From Acanthopleuribacter pedis (GTDB taxonomy: Bacteria; Acidobacteriota; Holophagae; Acanthopleuribacterales; Acanthopleuribacteraceae), in the NCBI RefSeq assembly GCF_017377855.1, contig NZ_JAFREP010000019.1, positions 1 to 64,000 on the forward strand: a DNA stretch of 64,000 nucleotides. The letters run 5' to 3'. Positions 27,293 to 39,800 of the stretch are shown piece after piece. Numbering within the stretch: position 1 is the stretch's first letter; each line of letters starts with the position of its first letter. Below the pieces are notes generated by a model. That model did no database searches, was not told where the DNA came from, and saw only the letters and a list, made by a program, of their open reading frames with translations. A program made the translations under genes and the position numbers.

Positions 27293-27867
27293 GATGAAAC
27301 GAGCAGCGTGAGCCCGATCTCACAACCCGAAAAACGCTTGGCAGGCATCTCTTGGGTTTGTTAGAGTTCGAGGCAACCAAGCGAATTTAAACCTAAGAAG
27401 CGCGATAACTCGCGGTAGTTTAACTAAATCTCTGGGCTGCAACGGCTTGTAAAAATGCTCACCGCACCCAGTGGGTGCGCGTCGTGCACGACCCCGGCCC
27501 GCTTTTCCCAAGCCATTTCGCTCCAGACATTTAGCCAAACCTCCTCGCGCTTATCGCGCCTCTTAGGTTAAATCGCCCGAACGCGCCGAACTGGAACGGT
27601 GAAACCACGGTTGCAGTTCAAAACCGTCGCAGGTCTTTCACCTAAGGTGAGCGATTCTTGGCGGCGCAATTGCATCCACCCAAATCGCACACTTTAAGGT
27701 TTCAAACTGCGTCCCACCTCCCCTGTGTTTTGGTTTAAACTCGTCAGTGTCTTCTTGTTGCCAATTTAAGGGTTCGCACCCAGCGTCGCGGGGTGATCCA
27801 CGGTGAACCTCCGCCCGCCGCGCGCCGAACCGCGCGCCGATTCCTTCACCGTTCCGAGGTTCCTGAT
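27293..27867. other. Intergenic region between the AOS and NRPS genes
   Basis: This gap of about 575 bp holds MITE-like copy 2 (27391-27569). It also has an imperfect stem, GGTGAAA...TTTCACC, at about 27598-27645. No gene is present except the possible upstream extension of the NRPS frame to a GTG at 27793. Confidence 0.5.
27391..27569. repeat. MITE-like element, copy 2, with terminal inverted repeats
   Basis: This 179-bp element is homologous to 3457-3632. Its ends are ACCTAAGAAGCGCGATAA and the inverse TTATCGCGCCTCTTAGGT. The pairing extends outward through TTTAA and GCGA (27381-27578), giving about 30 bp of near-perfect terminal inverted repeat. The internal CCGCACCCA/TGGGTGCGG-type stem is conserved, and GTCGTGCACGAC is a further perfect palindrome. 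It is inserted between two genes of one biosynthetic locus. Confidence 0.75.
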
Positions 27868-30800
27868 TTGTCCACTTCCTCCGGTTACCCGCTGACCCCC
27901 ACCCAACGCAACGTTTGGTTCGATCAGCTCCGCTATCCCGACAGTGTTTTGTACAACCTCGGCGGTTTTGCCCACATCCGCGGCGCCCTCGATGCCGACC
28001 TGCTCGGCGTTTCGCTGCGCCACCAAATCAACAGCCACGACAGCATGCGCCTGTTTTTCAAAACCGACACCCAGGGCGAACCTATTCAAAGCGCGGTGGC
28101 CCACCTGGAAATCGCGCTCGAGTTGGTCGATCTGGAAACGGAACCGGAACGCTCCTGGCGTGAGGAGGGCGAAAGCCTGTTCCGCACGCCCTTTAACCTA
28201 GCCAAAGCGCCGCTGTTCCGCTTTCGCCTTTACCGCGAAAACGACAAAAAATACCACTTGCTTTGCATTTTCCACCACCTCACGGTCGACGGTTACGGCG
28301 TGTTTATGTTCGTCGACCGCCTGTTCCAGGACTACCAACACTTGGCCGCGGGCGGCAACCTCGACCACGGCGGCCGTCCGGCTTTTCTACAACAGGGCCG
28401 ACGCTTATCCACGACCCGCCTCGAAAAAAGCAAGGCTTTCTGGCGTACCCGCCTCGCCGACCTGCCACCCGCCCTGGAACCGGTCGTCAGCGGTCGTCCC
28501 AAAACGCCCCCGACCGGCGAACTCAAAGCGGGCTTGTTTGCGGGCACCCTGCCCCGTCAGTTGGTGCGGGATCTCAAGTGGTTCGCGGCCCAGCACCAAA
28601 CGGCGCTGTTCCCGATCTTCCTCAACGCCTACGCTTTATGTCTGGCCCACCTCTTCGACCGGCGCCGCACCGCGGTCGGCGTATCCCTGCTCAACCGCTC
28701 CGGCCGCCGCGGCAAAGCCACCCTCGGCCATTTCGCCGACAACACGCTGGTCGTGCCCGACGTGGATCTAAAGGTGCCCTTCTACAAAAACACCATGGCG
28801 GTTAAACGGGAACTCAACCAAGTCTACCGCCACCACGGCCAACCCTTCGCGACCCTCGCAAAATGGGGGATGAGCCAAGGTCTTTCCCGCTTATTCGAGG
28901 CCTCGTTCAGTTACGAAACGCCCGGTTTCGATTTTAATTACGGCGATTTGGAGTTGGATTACGAGGCGTTAATCACCCACCAGCTCACCCACCCGCTGCA
29001 CCTGAGCATTCGCAACTATCGCGAGGATCGCGACTTATTGGTCCTACTTGAATACCAGGAACAGTTCATCGACGCCTTCGGCGCTGAAGAATTAACCCGC
29101 TGGTTCTGCCAAATCCTGCAAGAGGCCGCGGCCAACCCAACCCATACCGGGCAACAAATCATTAACGCGGTCGCCGAACGCGATACCCGCCCGCGTCAAT
29201 GGTCCAAACGGGACACGCCGGCCCCGCCGCCCGGCCCCAACGTGGCCCGCCTGTTCCACGAACGGGCCGAGGCCTATCCACAACGCACGGCCCTGGTCGT
29301 AGGCGGTAACCCAACGAGTTACGCCACCCTTGCCAAAAACATCCATCGCCTCGCCACGCGCCTGCGCACCCGCCACGGTCTCCAACGCGGCGAGGTCGTC
29401 GGTGTTTTATCCGAAAACAGCGCCTCTTTTGTGATCGGCGCATTCGCCACCCTACAGGTCGGCGGCGTCTTCTTACCGATGAACCCGGACGAACCGGCCG
29501 CGCGCGGCAAGGAACTGCTGCAACGCGCCGGCGCGCGCCTGCTGCTTACGGACAACCGTCTCCACGACCGCGCCATGCACCGCGACGGCATCGACATCGT
29601 CCCGTTCGAGGAAGAGGCAATCGGTTTACGCGCCGCCCACAACTTGGCCCAGGCCTACAAGGACGATCCCGTTGAACTGACCCCGCACGACACCGCCTAC
29701 CTCATATATACATCGGGCACGAGCGGCGCCCCTAAGGCGGTGGCGGTTCCCCACGGCGCCCTCACCAACCTGGTCACCCAATTTTTGGCCAAAGACTTCG
29801 CCGACCTGCCGCAACCGCAGCGCATCGCCGTGATTGATGTTTTTTATTTCGACGCCGCTTACCACTCCTTGTTCGGCGCCTTGCTCCACGGCCACACCCT
29901 TTACATCTGTCCGCGTGAAACCGCCGCCGACGCCCGACAACTCATGCTCTACCTGGAAAAACACGAGATCGACGGCATCGGCCTCAACCCGCGGCTGATC
30001 ACCCAACTCTACAGCCTGCCCGCCATGCGCCACCGCCGCCTGCCGCGCGGTTTTGTGGAAACCGGCAATGAGGCGGTCGGGCTGGAAGAAGTGAGCCGCC
30101 TGCTGGACGATCCCGCCCGCGCCGATCTGCGCTTGATCAACTACTACGGCCCCACCGAAACCTGCGTCGAAGTAACCCGCCACGAAATCGAACTGGAGCG
30201 GGTACGCGAGCAAGGCACGGTGCCCATCGGCAAACCCGACGGTGGCTACCACATCCTGATCCTCAACCGCCACGGCGACTTAACCCCGCCGGGATTTATC
30301 GGCGAAATCCACATCGGCGGGCCCGGCTTAGCCCACGGTTATCGCGGCGACCCGGCGGCAACGGCCGAACGTTTTGTACCCAGCCCTTTCGGCAACGGCG
30401 CACGCCTCTACCGCACCGGCGACTTGGCCCGTTGGTTGCCCGACGGCACCATCGCTTTTGTCGGCCGTCTCGATCAGCAGATGAAAGTCGCGGGCTACCG
30501 CGTCGAGGCGGGCGAGGTAGAGCACCATCTCAAACGCATCGAAGACATCCGCGACGCGGCGGTTAAAATGGTGCGCAACACACGCGGCGAATGGCAACTG
30601 GCAGCCTACCTGGAAGCCAACCATGATTTGGATACGGATGCAGTGCGCGAGGTGTTGACCCGCGCCCTGCCCCACTATATGATTCCCAGCCACTTTACCC
30701 TGGTAGGCAAACTCCCCTACTCGGATCGCGGCAAGGTCAACAAACGTGCCTTACCACTCCCGAGCGAAGCACGCGCGGCCGACAACATGGGACCACGCGA

Positions 30801-33800
30801 CGACTTGGAGCGCCTGCTGGTTTACCTGTTCAGTAAGGTGCTGGCGCTGCCCGAGGTGGGCATCCACGACAACTTCTTCGCGCTGGGCGGTCAAAGCCTG
30901 AGCGGCACCCGCCTGATCAACGAGCTGCGGGCAGAGGGCTTGAACCTGCGCTTTCGCGACCTTTTCGAACGACCCACCGTGGACGCCCTCGCCAAAATCC
31001 TGCGCCGGCCCGGTCACAAGGCGCCACCGCCCATTCAGGCAAGCGCGGAACAAAGTGATTATCCCTGTTCCCACGGCCAGGAGCGTTTGTGGCTCTTGCA
31101 ACAGGTGGAACAGAACAAGGCCACCTACAACATGGTCGGCGCCTACTGGCTGGAAGGTAATTTAGACCGCGACGCGCTGGAACTGGCCACGCGTTTGATG
31201 TTCCAGTACCACGGCATTTTGCGAACCACCATTCACTTGGTCAACAACGAGCCCCGGCAACGCATCAACCCCATGCCCGACGTGTTGATCAAAGACGTCG
31301 ATTTCCGTGATAAACCCGACCCAACCGCCTCGGCCATCCGTGCCACGCGACGTTTCAGCGCGGCGCCCTTCGACCTCACCGAAGGCCCGTTAATTCGCTT
31401 GATCCTGATCCAAACCGAAACGCGGCGTTACCTGTTATCGCTGTGCCTGCATCACATCGCGGGCGACGCGGTTTCGGTCGACCGTCTGCTCGAACAGTTT
31501 TCCCAGGCTTACAACGCCTACCATCAGGGCGCCAAGGTCACCCTCAAAAAACCGCGCCTCCAGTACCGCGATTATGCGGTTTGGCAACGGGGCCGCGCCT
31601 TGCTGGGCTCCTGGCAGGTATCGCGGCGTTTCTGGAACAACCGCCTCGCCGATCTACCGGAACCTCTGCTCTTACCCATTGATTTCCAGAGGCCCCCGGT
31701 GCGCACCGGCGCGGGTCATGTGGTCCGCACCAAATGGGAACCCTCGCTCACGGCGATGATTGATCGCTTGGCAAGGGACCGTTCGGCGACACGGTTCGCC
31801 GTGTTGTACGCCTTGACCACCGCCTTTTTCTACCGCCTGACCGGTCAGGACGATATTTTGCTGGGGACCCCTTCCTCCGGGCGTACCCATCCCGATCTGA
31901 AACCCATTATCGGGTTCATGGTCAATACCATCGTGTTGCGAAGCCGGATCAACGGTCACATGAACCTGCCGACGCTGTTGGAACAATCGGCAAAAACCAT
32001 CGCCAACGCCTTCGACCACGGCGACTATCCTTTTGACTTAATGGTCGAAGCACAAACCGGTCGACGGGACCCCTCGCGCAACCCACTCTTCGACGTGCTG
32101 ATCACGCTGGAACAAAGTGAACCCGTCACCATCAATTTAAGCGAGCTGCGTACCGAGGCTTTGGATATCGCGCCAAACCTCACCAAATTCGACCTTATCT
32201 TCAACTTTAAACGCAATGAACATCATCTCATCTTGGAGGCCCAATACAACACCGATTTGTTTCGGCCGACCACCATCGACGCCTTACTGCAGCGCTTCAC
32301 CACCTTGGCCTCCGCCTGGGCCGAACAACCGGAATGCCCGCTGGCCCGCATTCACCTGTTGTCCGTGGCGGAATGGAACCGCCTGAACAGCTCGCCGCTT
32401 TCCGCCACGCTCAAGTACCGTCATCTGTTTGACGCCTTTGAAGCGACCTGTTTGCAGTTCCCGGATCGGGCGGCGGTGCAGATGCCCGACCGCACCCTTT
32501 CCTATGAAGAGCTGGGCCTGATGACGATGCAACTGCTGGGTCACCCCGAGTTTATCGACCGGGTAACCCCGGGCGGCGTGGTGGCGGTGGAAGCCCGCCG
32601 CGGCCCGGAAGCGGTGGCGGCGTCCCTGGCGATCAGCGCCCGCGGCGCGGCCTTCGTCTGGCTGGATCCCCGCCAACCCCGTGAGAAATTAGCGGCCATG
32701 TTCGACGCGGTCTCGATGAATCTGTTCCTGCGCAGCACACCCCCAATACGCGACGGCACCTCACCGTTACCCGAACACGTCACCGAACGCACGATTGCCG
32801 CCCTTGTGGCGGATCGTCACGCGGCAACCCAGATTCCCGACGTCCCCCGTCACCCCCAACAGATTGCCTACATCGTGTTTACCTCGGGTTCAACCGGTAG
32901 CCCCAAACCCATCGCCGTCAGCCACGACGCCTTGCTCCACCAACTCGACGCCACCCGCCAAGACTTGGCGCTGCGTTACCCGGCCCAGCTTCACATCGCG
33001 GGCACAAGTAGCATGATGTTCGATGCGGCGATGGACGAAATTTGGGCGACCCTGGTCGACGGCCACACCTGGCACCCCATGACGGAAGAAACCCGCCGCG
33101 ATCCCCACCAACTTCTGCATTTCCTGGAAACCCAAACCATTCACACCTTGGTCACCACCCCCAGTTACCTCGACGTGTTGCTCGACGCGGGTTTGGGTTT
33201 GCGCCCCTTGCGTCTGGAAACCTTGCGGCTTGGGGGCGAGGTCCTTAAGGCATCGCAGATCAAACGCTTGCGCGACCGCACCCACAGCGCGGCCGTCACG
33301 GTGTTTAACTATTACGGCCCCAGCGAGGTGTGCGTCAACGCCACCCATTTCCAACTTAAACCCGGCCCCGCCTCCGAACAACATCCCCCCATTGGCACGG
33401 CAATCCCCCATATGTCGGTGCTCCTGATGGACCGCGACGGCAACCCGGTGCCCGCGGGTTTCACCGGCGAAATCTGCATCGCGGGCGCCGGTCTTGCCCA
33501 CGGTTACCCCAACAGCCCCCGCGAAACCGCCGCCGCCTTCAGGCCCCACCCGCTGCAAAACGGCGCGCGCATCTACCACTCCGGCGACCTAGGCCGCTTG
33601 GACGAACAGGGCAATCTGCATTTCCTCGGACGCCGCGATCGACAGGTCAAAATCCGCGGCTATCGCATTGAATGCGGCGAAATTGAGCAAGCCCTATCCA
33701 GCCTGGAAGGGGTTTCCGCGGCCGTGGTCCAGCCGTTTGTGGATTCATCCGGGCAATGGGAATTAGCGGCTTACGTGGTCGCCAAACAACAGGAAACCGC

Positions 33801-36800
33801 GGAGTTACGTCGTCAACTGCACACCAAATTGCCAGCCTACATGGAACCAGCGGTATTCATTCACCTGCATACTTTGCCGCTCTCCCGCAACGGCAAGGTC
33901 GACCGCAAAGCCTTGCCTGACCCGTTGGCCGAAATCCCCGACGAAAACCGCGGCTTCGCGGCACCCAACGACGGGTTGGAACGGCTGCTCTCTGATTTGT
34001 GGCGCGGTGTTTTGGGCCACGAACGCATTGGCCGCAACGACAACTTTTTCGATCTGGGCGGCAACAGCCTCAAGGCGGCACGCCTGGCGGTGGCCATTCA
34101 TCGTCGCCTGGATACCCGCCCGGCCACGCGCGATCTCTTCGCCCATCCGACCATTGCCGAATTGGCGGTACATCTGTGTCAGCGGGAACCCAACCTCTAC
34201 CATCCCATCCCCAAAGCCCCGCAACAAGCCACCTACCCGGTTTCTAACAGCCAACAACGACTGTGGACCGCGCGCCAGTTGGCCGGCGATTCAGCGGCCT
34301 ACAATTTACCGGAATGTTGGTGGTTGACGGGTCGCCTCAACAAAATCGCCTTGGAACAAGCATTCAAAACCGTGTTCGCCGCCTACCAGGTGTTGCGCAC
34401 CCGGTTTGTGATGGAAGGTGCCGAGCTGCGCCAAATCGTCGACGAATCGGCCGAACTCCCACTCGCCTTTGAAGATTTTTCCGAGGAGAACGAAGCGGAA
34501 AAAGCGGCTTTGCGGCTGGCGGTTAACGAAGCCAACATCCCGTTTAACCTGGAAACAGAAGTACCGATCCGCGTGCTGTTGGTGCGCACCGAACCCACCC
34601 GCCACCTGCTGGTGGTCACGCTGCACCACATCGCCGCCGACGGCTGGTCGATGCCGATCCTATGGTCGCGGGTGGCGGCGGCCTACAACGCGGCGACCAC
34701 GCCCTTGGAGGAAGCACCGCCGGCCCCCGCGATTCAGTACGTGGATTATGCGGTGTGGCAGGGCCGTCAATTGGAAAGCGGCGCCCTTGCCGATCAGGAA
34801 ACCTATTGGCTAAAGCAGATGGGGGGCGAGTTGCCGAAGTTGCAATTGGTCACGGACGGACCGCGTCCGGCGCTGCGCAGCTACAAAGGCGCGGACCACC
34901 GCTTCCGCCTGGACGGCCCCACCAGCCGCGCGGTCCACGCGCTCTCCCGCAACCAAGGCACCACGGTGTTTTCCATTCTCAGTTCCGCGGTTTTTGCACT
35001 TTTGTACCGCTACTCGGGGCAAAGTGACTTGATGTGCGGGGTAACGGTTGCGGGTCGGCGCCACATCGACCTGGACCAGCAAATCGGTTTGTTCCTCAAC
35101 ACGCTGCCGCTGCGTTGCTCGGTTGACGGCGCGGCACCCTTCCACCGCCTCATGCAGGCTATCGCCGAACTCCTGGGCGACGCTTTGGCTCACGGCGATT
35201 ACCCGATTGACCGCCTCATCGAAAAACTCGAGCTCAAGCCGGACCCGGCCCGCTCGCCCCTGTTTGACGTACTGCTGGTGAACCAGGACACCGTCGCCGA
35301 ACCGCCGCGTCTCCCCGGCATCACCGCCACCCCCCACGAAATCGTCAAACAACAAGCCAAATTCGACCTTACTTTTTATTTCCAGGACGAGGGCAAACGC
35401 ATCGGTTTGGCGCTGGAGTACAACGCCGAACTTTTCACGCCCGAACGCATGCAACAGATGGCGGGTCACCTCACCCGCCTGATCAAAGGTGCGGTCCAGG
35501 AACCGCATCGTTCGGTGGGCATGCTCGACATGCTTACCAGTTCGGAACGCCACCGCCTGGTCTTCGGCGTCAACCAAACGGCCTTTGCCTTCGACAACAA
35601 CTACACCCTGGGCGAGGCCTTTTCAGCGGGCGCGGCGCTGTATCCCAACCGCACCGCGCTCCATTTCGCGGGCACCAGCCATACCTACGCGGAGCTGGAC
35701 CAGCTTACCAACCGCCTGGCCAACGCCCTGGTGGCCCAACACGCGGTCGGTGCCGGCGATTTCACGGCCATTTATACGCGTCGCTCCGACTGGACCGTGA
35801 TTGCCATCTTGGCCGCGCTTAAAGCCGGCGCCGCCTTTGTTCCGCTTGATTTGGAACTGCCCCCCTCGCGCGCGGCCTTTATGGTCAAGGATGCGGGCTG
35901 TCGCTTGATTCTCAGCGACGGTTCACCGCTGCCCAAAGAAGTCGCGGCTACCGGCGCGGCGGTGGTTGACCTGCGCACCGTCGACGGCGCCGAATCCGCC
36001 TTGCCGGCTCGGACCACCCCGCTCGGACCGGCTTATGCCATTTACACCTCGGGTTCAACCGGAAAACCCAAGGGTGTGTTGGTGGCGCACCGCTCCGTCA
36101 TGAACCTGGTTTTCGGCCTGGAAGCCTCCGTTTACGGCCAACACCGCGAACACCTCCACGAGGCACTGGTGGCGCCCTTCATTTTCGACGCCTCGATTCA
36201 GCAGGTTTTCGGCGCGCTTTTGCTGTGTCACACCCTGCACGTGTTGGACGAAACCACCCGGCGCGACGCCGCCACCTTGTGCCGCCACCTCCAAACCCAG
36301 GACATCCACATTTTCGATATCACGCCCGGCCTGTTCCACGCCCTGTTGGAGGCCGGTTTCGGCAACGAACCGGGCGGCAACATCAAACACATCACCATCG
36401 GTTCGGAACTGGTGGCCACGGATTTGATTCGCACCTGGCGGGCCCGACCGGGCGCGCAACAGGTCGCCATGACCAACACGTACGGCCCGACCGAGGCCTG
36501 CGTTGAGGTCACCGCTTATCAACTCGGCGATGAACTGGACACCTCCCTTCCCAGCATCCCTATCGGCAAACCCATGCCCAACACCCGCGTCTACCTGCTG
36601 GAACGCGACGGCGATTTGGCGCCCATCGGCGTTCCCGGCGAAATTTGCATCGCGGGCGAGGGTTTGGCGCTCGGCTACCTCAACCGCGCCGACCTTACCG
36701 CCGCCGCCTTCCGACCCAACCCTTGGGAAGCGGGCGAACGGCTTTACTACACCGGTGATTTGGCGGTGCGCTTACCCAGCGGCGACATCGTTTTCCTTGG

Positions 36801-39800
36801 CCGCCGCGACCACCAGGTCAAAATCCACGGCTACCGCATCGAGTGCGGCGAGGTGGAACAAGCACTGCTGCGCCATCCGCAAATCGAAGGCGCGGTGGTG
36901 ACCGCGCGCGGCTTTGACGGGGGCAACCACGAATTGGTGGCCTATTTGATCGGCGAAGAAGTTCCGCTGGTGCCGTTACGCGAACATTTGGCGGCCTTCC
37001 TACCCCACTATATGATTCCGAGGTTTCTGGTTTTCCTGGAGCGCTTCCCGCTCAACGCCAACAACAAGGTGGACCGCGACAAATTACCCGACCCCCGTGA
37101 TCGCAGCCCGGAGGCCGGCGTCCACGTGCCACCCCGCGACCGGCTCGAGGCCAAATTGTTGGACCTGTGGCGGGCGCTGTTGGGCTTGTCTGCCGACGAC
37201 AAGCTGGGCGTTCACGATCACTTCTTCGAAAAAGGCGGGCACAGCTTGACAGCAACCCGCTTGGCGGCGGCGATTCACCGGGTGTTGGGTGTGCGGCTCC
37301 CGCTGCGGGTGTTGTTTGAAGCCTGTAGCGTGGCGGCCCAAGCCGAGATCATTCGCGAGGAAGAACCCAGCGCCTTTATTCCGATTCAACCCATTCCCAC
37401 CGCGCCCCACTATCCGCTTTCCCATGCCCAAAAACGCCTCTGGCTGTTAAGCCAGGTGGGCGAAGACCAGACCACGTACAACATTCCAGCCTACACCCAA
37501 CTCGTGGGTGATTTGGACGTTTCCGCCCTGCGCGCCTCCTTTATGGCGATGATGCGGCGCCATGAATCGCTGCGTACCACCTTCGCCATGGTCGACGGCG
37601 AGCCCCGCCAATTCGTCCACGCCGGCCGGCCGCTGCCCTTTAGCGAGGTCCACCTCGACGATTTGGATGACGCGGATCTGGTTGCCCAAGGTTATGCACA
37701 AAAAGAGTTCAACAAAGCCTTTGACCTCAGCACCGGCCCCCTGATGCGCATCACGCTATTGAAGCTGGAGGCGAAACGCCACCTGCTCCTGGTGACCATG
37801 CACCACATCATTAGCGACGGTTGGTCGATGGGGATTTGGCTCAAGGAGCTGAGTTATTTTTACACCGCCCAGGTTCAGGGACGCGCGCCGCGGTTACCCG
37901 AACTGGGTGTGCAATACCGCGATTACGCCCACTGGCAAACCCGTTTGCTGAACACGCCGATGTTGCAGAAACAACGCGCATACTGGTTGGACCAACTCAA
38001 AGGTCCGCGCGCCGATTGCAGCATGCCGACCGCCAAACCGCGACCGCGCATCCGCACCGCCAACGGCGCCACCCACCATTTCCAATTGGATCCGCCGCTG
38101 GTGAACGGTTTGCGGGCGCTGGGTTTGCGACACGGCGCCTCTTTGTTTATGACCCTGGTCGCACTCCTCAAGGTCGTGCTCCTGCGCTACAGCGGGCGCA
38201 AGGATATCCGCGTGGGTTCGGCCGTTGCCAACCGAACCCATGCCGATTTGGAAGGGGTCATCGGTTTTTTTGTGAATAACTTGGTGCTGCGCGAAAAACT
38301 CGAACCCGACATGACCTTCGAGCAGGTGCTCAACGCCGTGCGCCAAACCACCACCGCCGCATACGAAAACCAGGATTACCCCTTCGATTTACTGGCCGAG
38401 GAACTGGACGGCCAACGCGATCCGGCCCGCCACCCCCTGTTTGATGTATTTGTGGTGCTGCAAAACAACGAGTTGGACCCGCCCGAGTTGCCCCACCTTC
38501 AATTGGTTCCGTTCGACATGCGCACCGCTATTGCCAAATTCGACCTCATGCTGGATTTCCACGAGGACGGTGAAGCCCTGGACGTGCGACTGGAGTACAG
38601 CAGCGACATTTACACCAGCGCCGGCATGTTCCGCCTCATCGCCCACATTGTCGAACTCACCCGCAGCGTGCTGGCCCACCCGCGGCGGCCCGTCGCGCGC
38701 CTCGACATGCTGACCCAACTGGACCGCATCCAACTGTTCTCGACCTTCTGCCCGGACCAGCAGGTATTCTCACAAACCGAAACCGTCATCGAACTTTTTG
38801 AGGCGGCCGCCTCACGCATGCACCGCGAAACGGCCCTCGTCTATGGTGAGAAACGCTGGACCTATCACCAGCTCAACCAGGCCGTCAACCAATGGGCCCA
38901 TTTTCTGCGCCAGGAGCAGGGTATCGAACCGGGCGATGTCGTCGGTGTGTTGGCCAACCGCGATCCCTGGTCGGTGGTGGCCCTACTGGCCGTGCTCAAA
39001 GCGGGCGGGGTGTACCTGCCCATTGATCCCGATAACCCGGCCACGCGTCGCGCCGCCATCATCGCCGACGCCGGGTGTCGCCGCATCCTCGTCGGCCGCG
39101 ATCAGGACTTGCCCGAACTCGCCTTCGCGCCACCTGTCTATGAATTGGAACGGCTACCCAATACCTCGAAAATCAATCCCGGCATCGTCTGCCACCAAAA
39201 CGACCCCGCCTACATCGTTTATACCTCGGGTGCAACCGGTCATCCCAAGGGTGTTTTGGGTACGCACCGTTGCCTCTACAACCTGGTCCAGTGGCAACGC
39301 GCCAACAACCGCTCCATGCGGGAAATGCGCACCATCCAATACGCGCCGCTGGGTTTCGACGTTTCGCTGCAGGAAATCTTGTTCACCCTCACCACTCACG
39401 GCGAGTTGCACCTGATTCCCGACAGCCTGCGCGGCGATTTACCCGCGCTCACCGACCTCATCCAGGCCGAGTCGATTGAATCGATTACCATGCCTTTTTC
39501 GGTGCTCAACCTGTTTCTGCACGAACAGGCCGATTTGGAAAAACTCGCCTCCTTGCGCCACGTGATCACCTCCGGCGAGCAGCCGTATTTCACACGCGGC
39601 ATCCGTCGCTTCCTCGAACACTTCACCGACGCCCGGCTCCACAACCAATACGGCCCCAGTGAAACCCACGTGGTCACCAACTTCACGCTGAACCACGAAT
39701 CCGAGGTCGAAGACCGCATTCCTCTCGGTCGGCCGATTAGCAACTCGCGCGTCTATGTTATTGATGATTTGGGCCAAGTGGCACCCATCGGCTGCTACGG

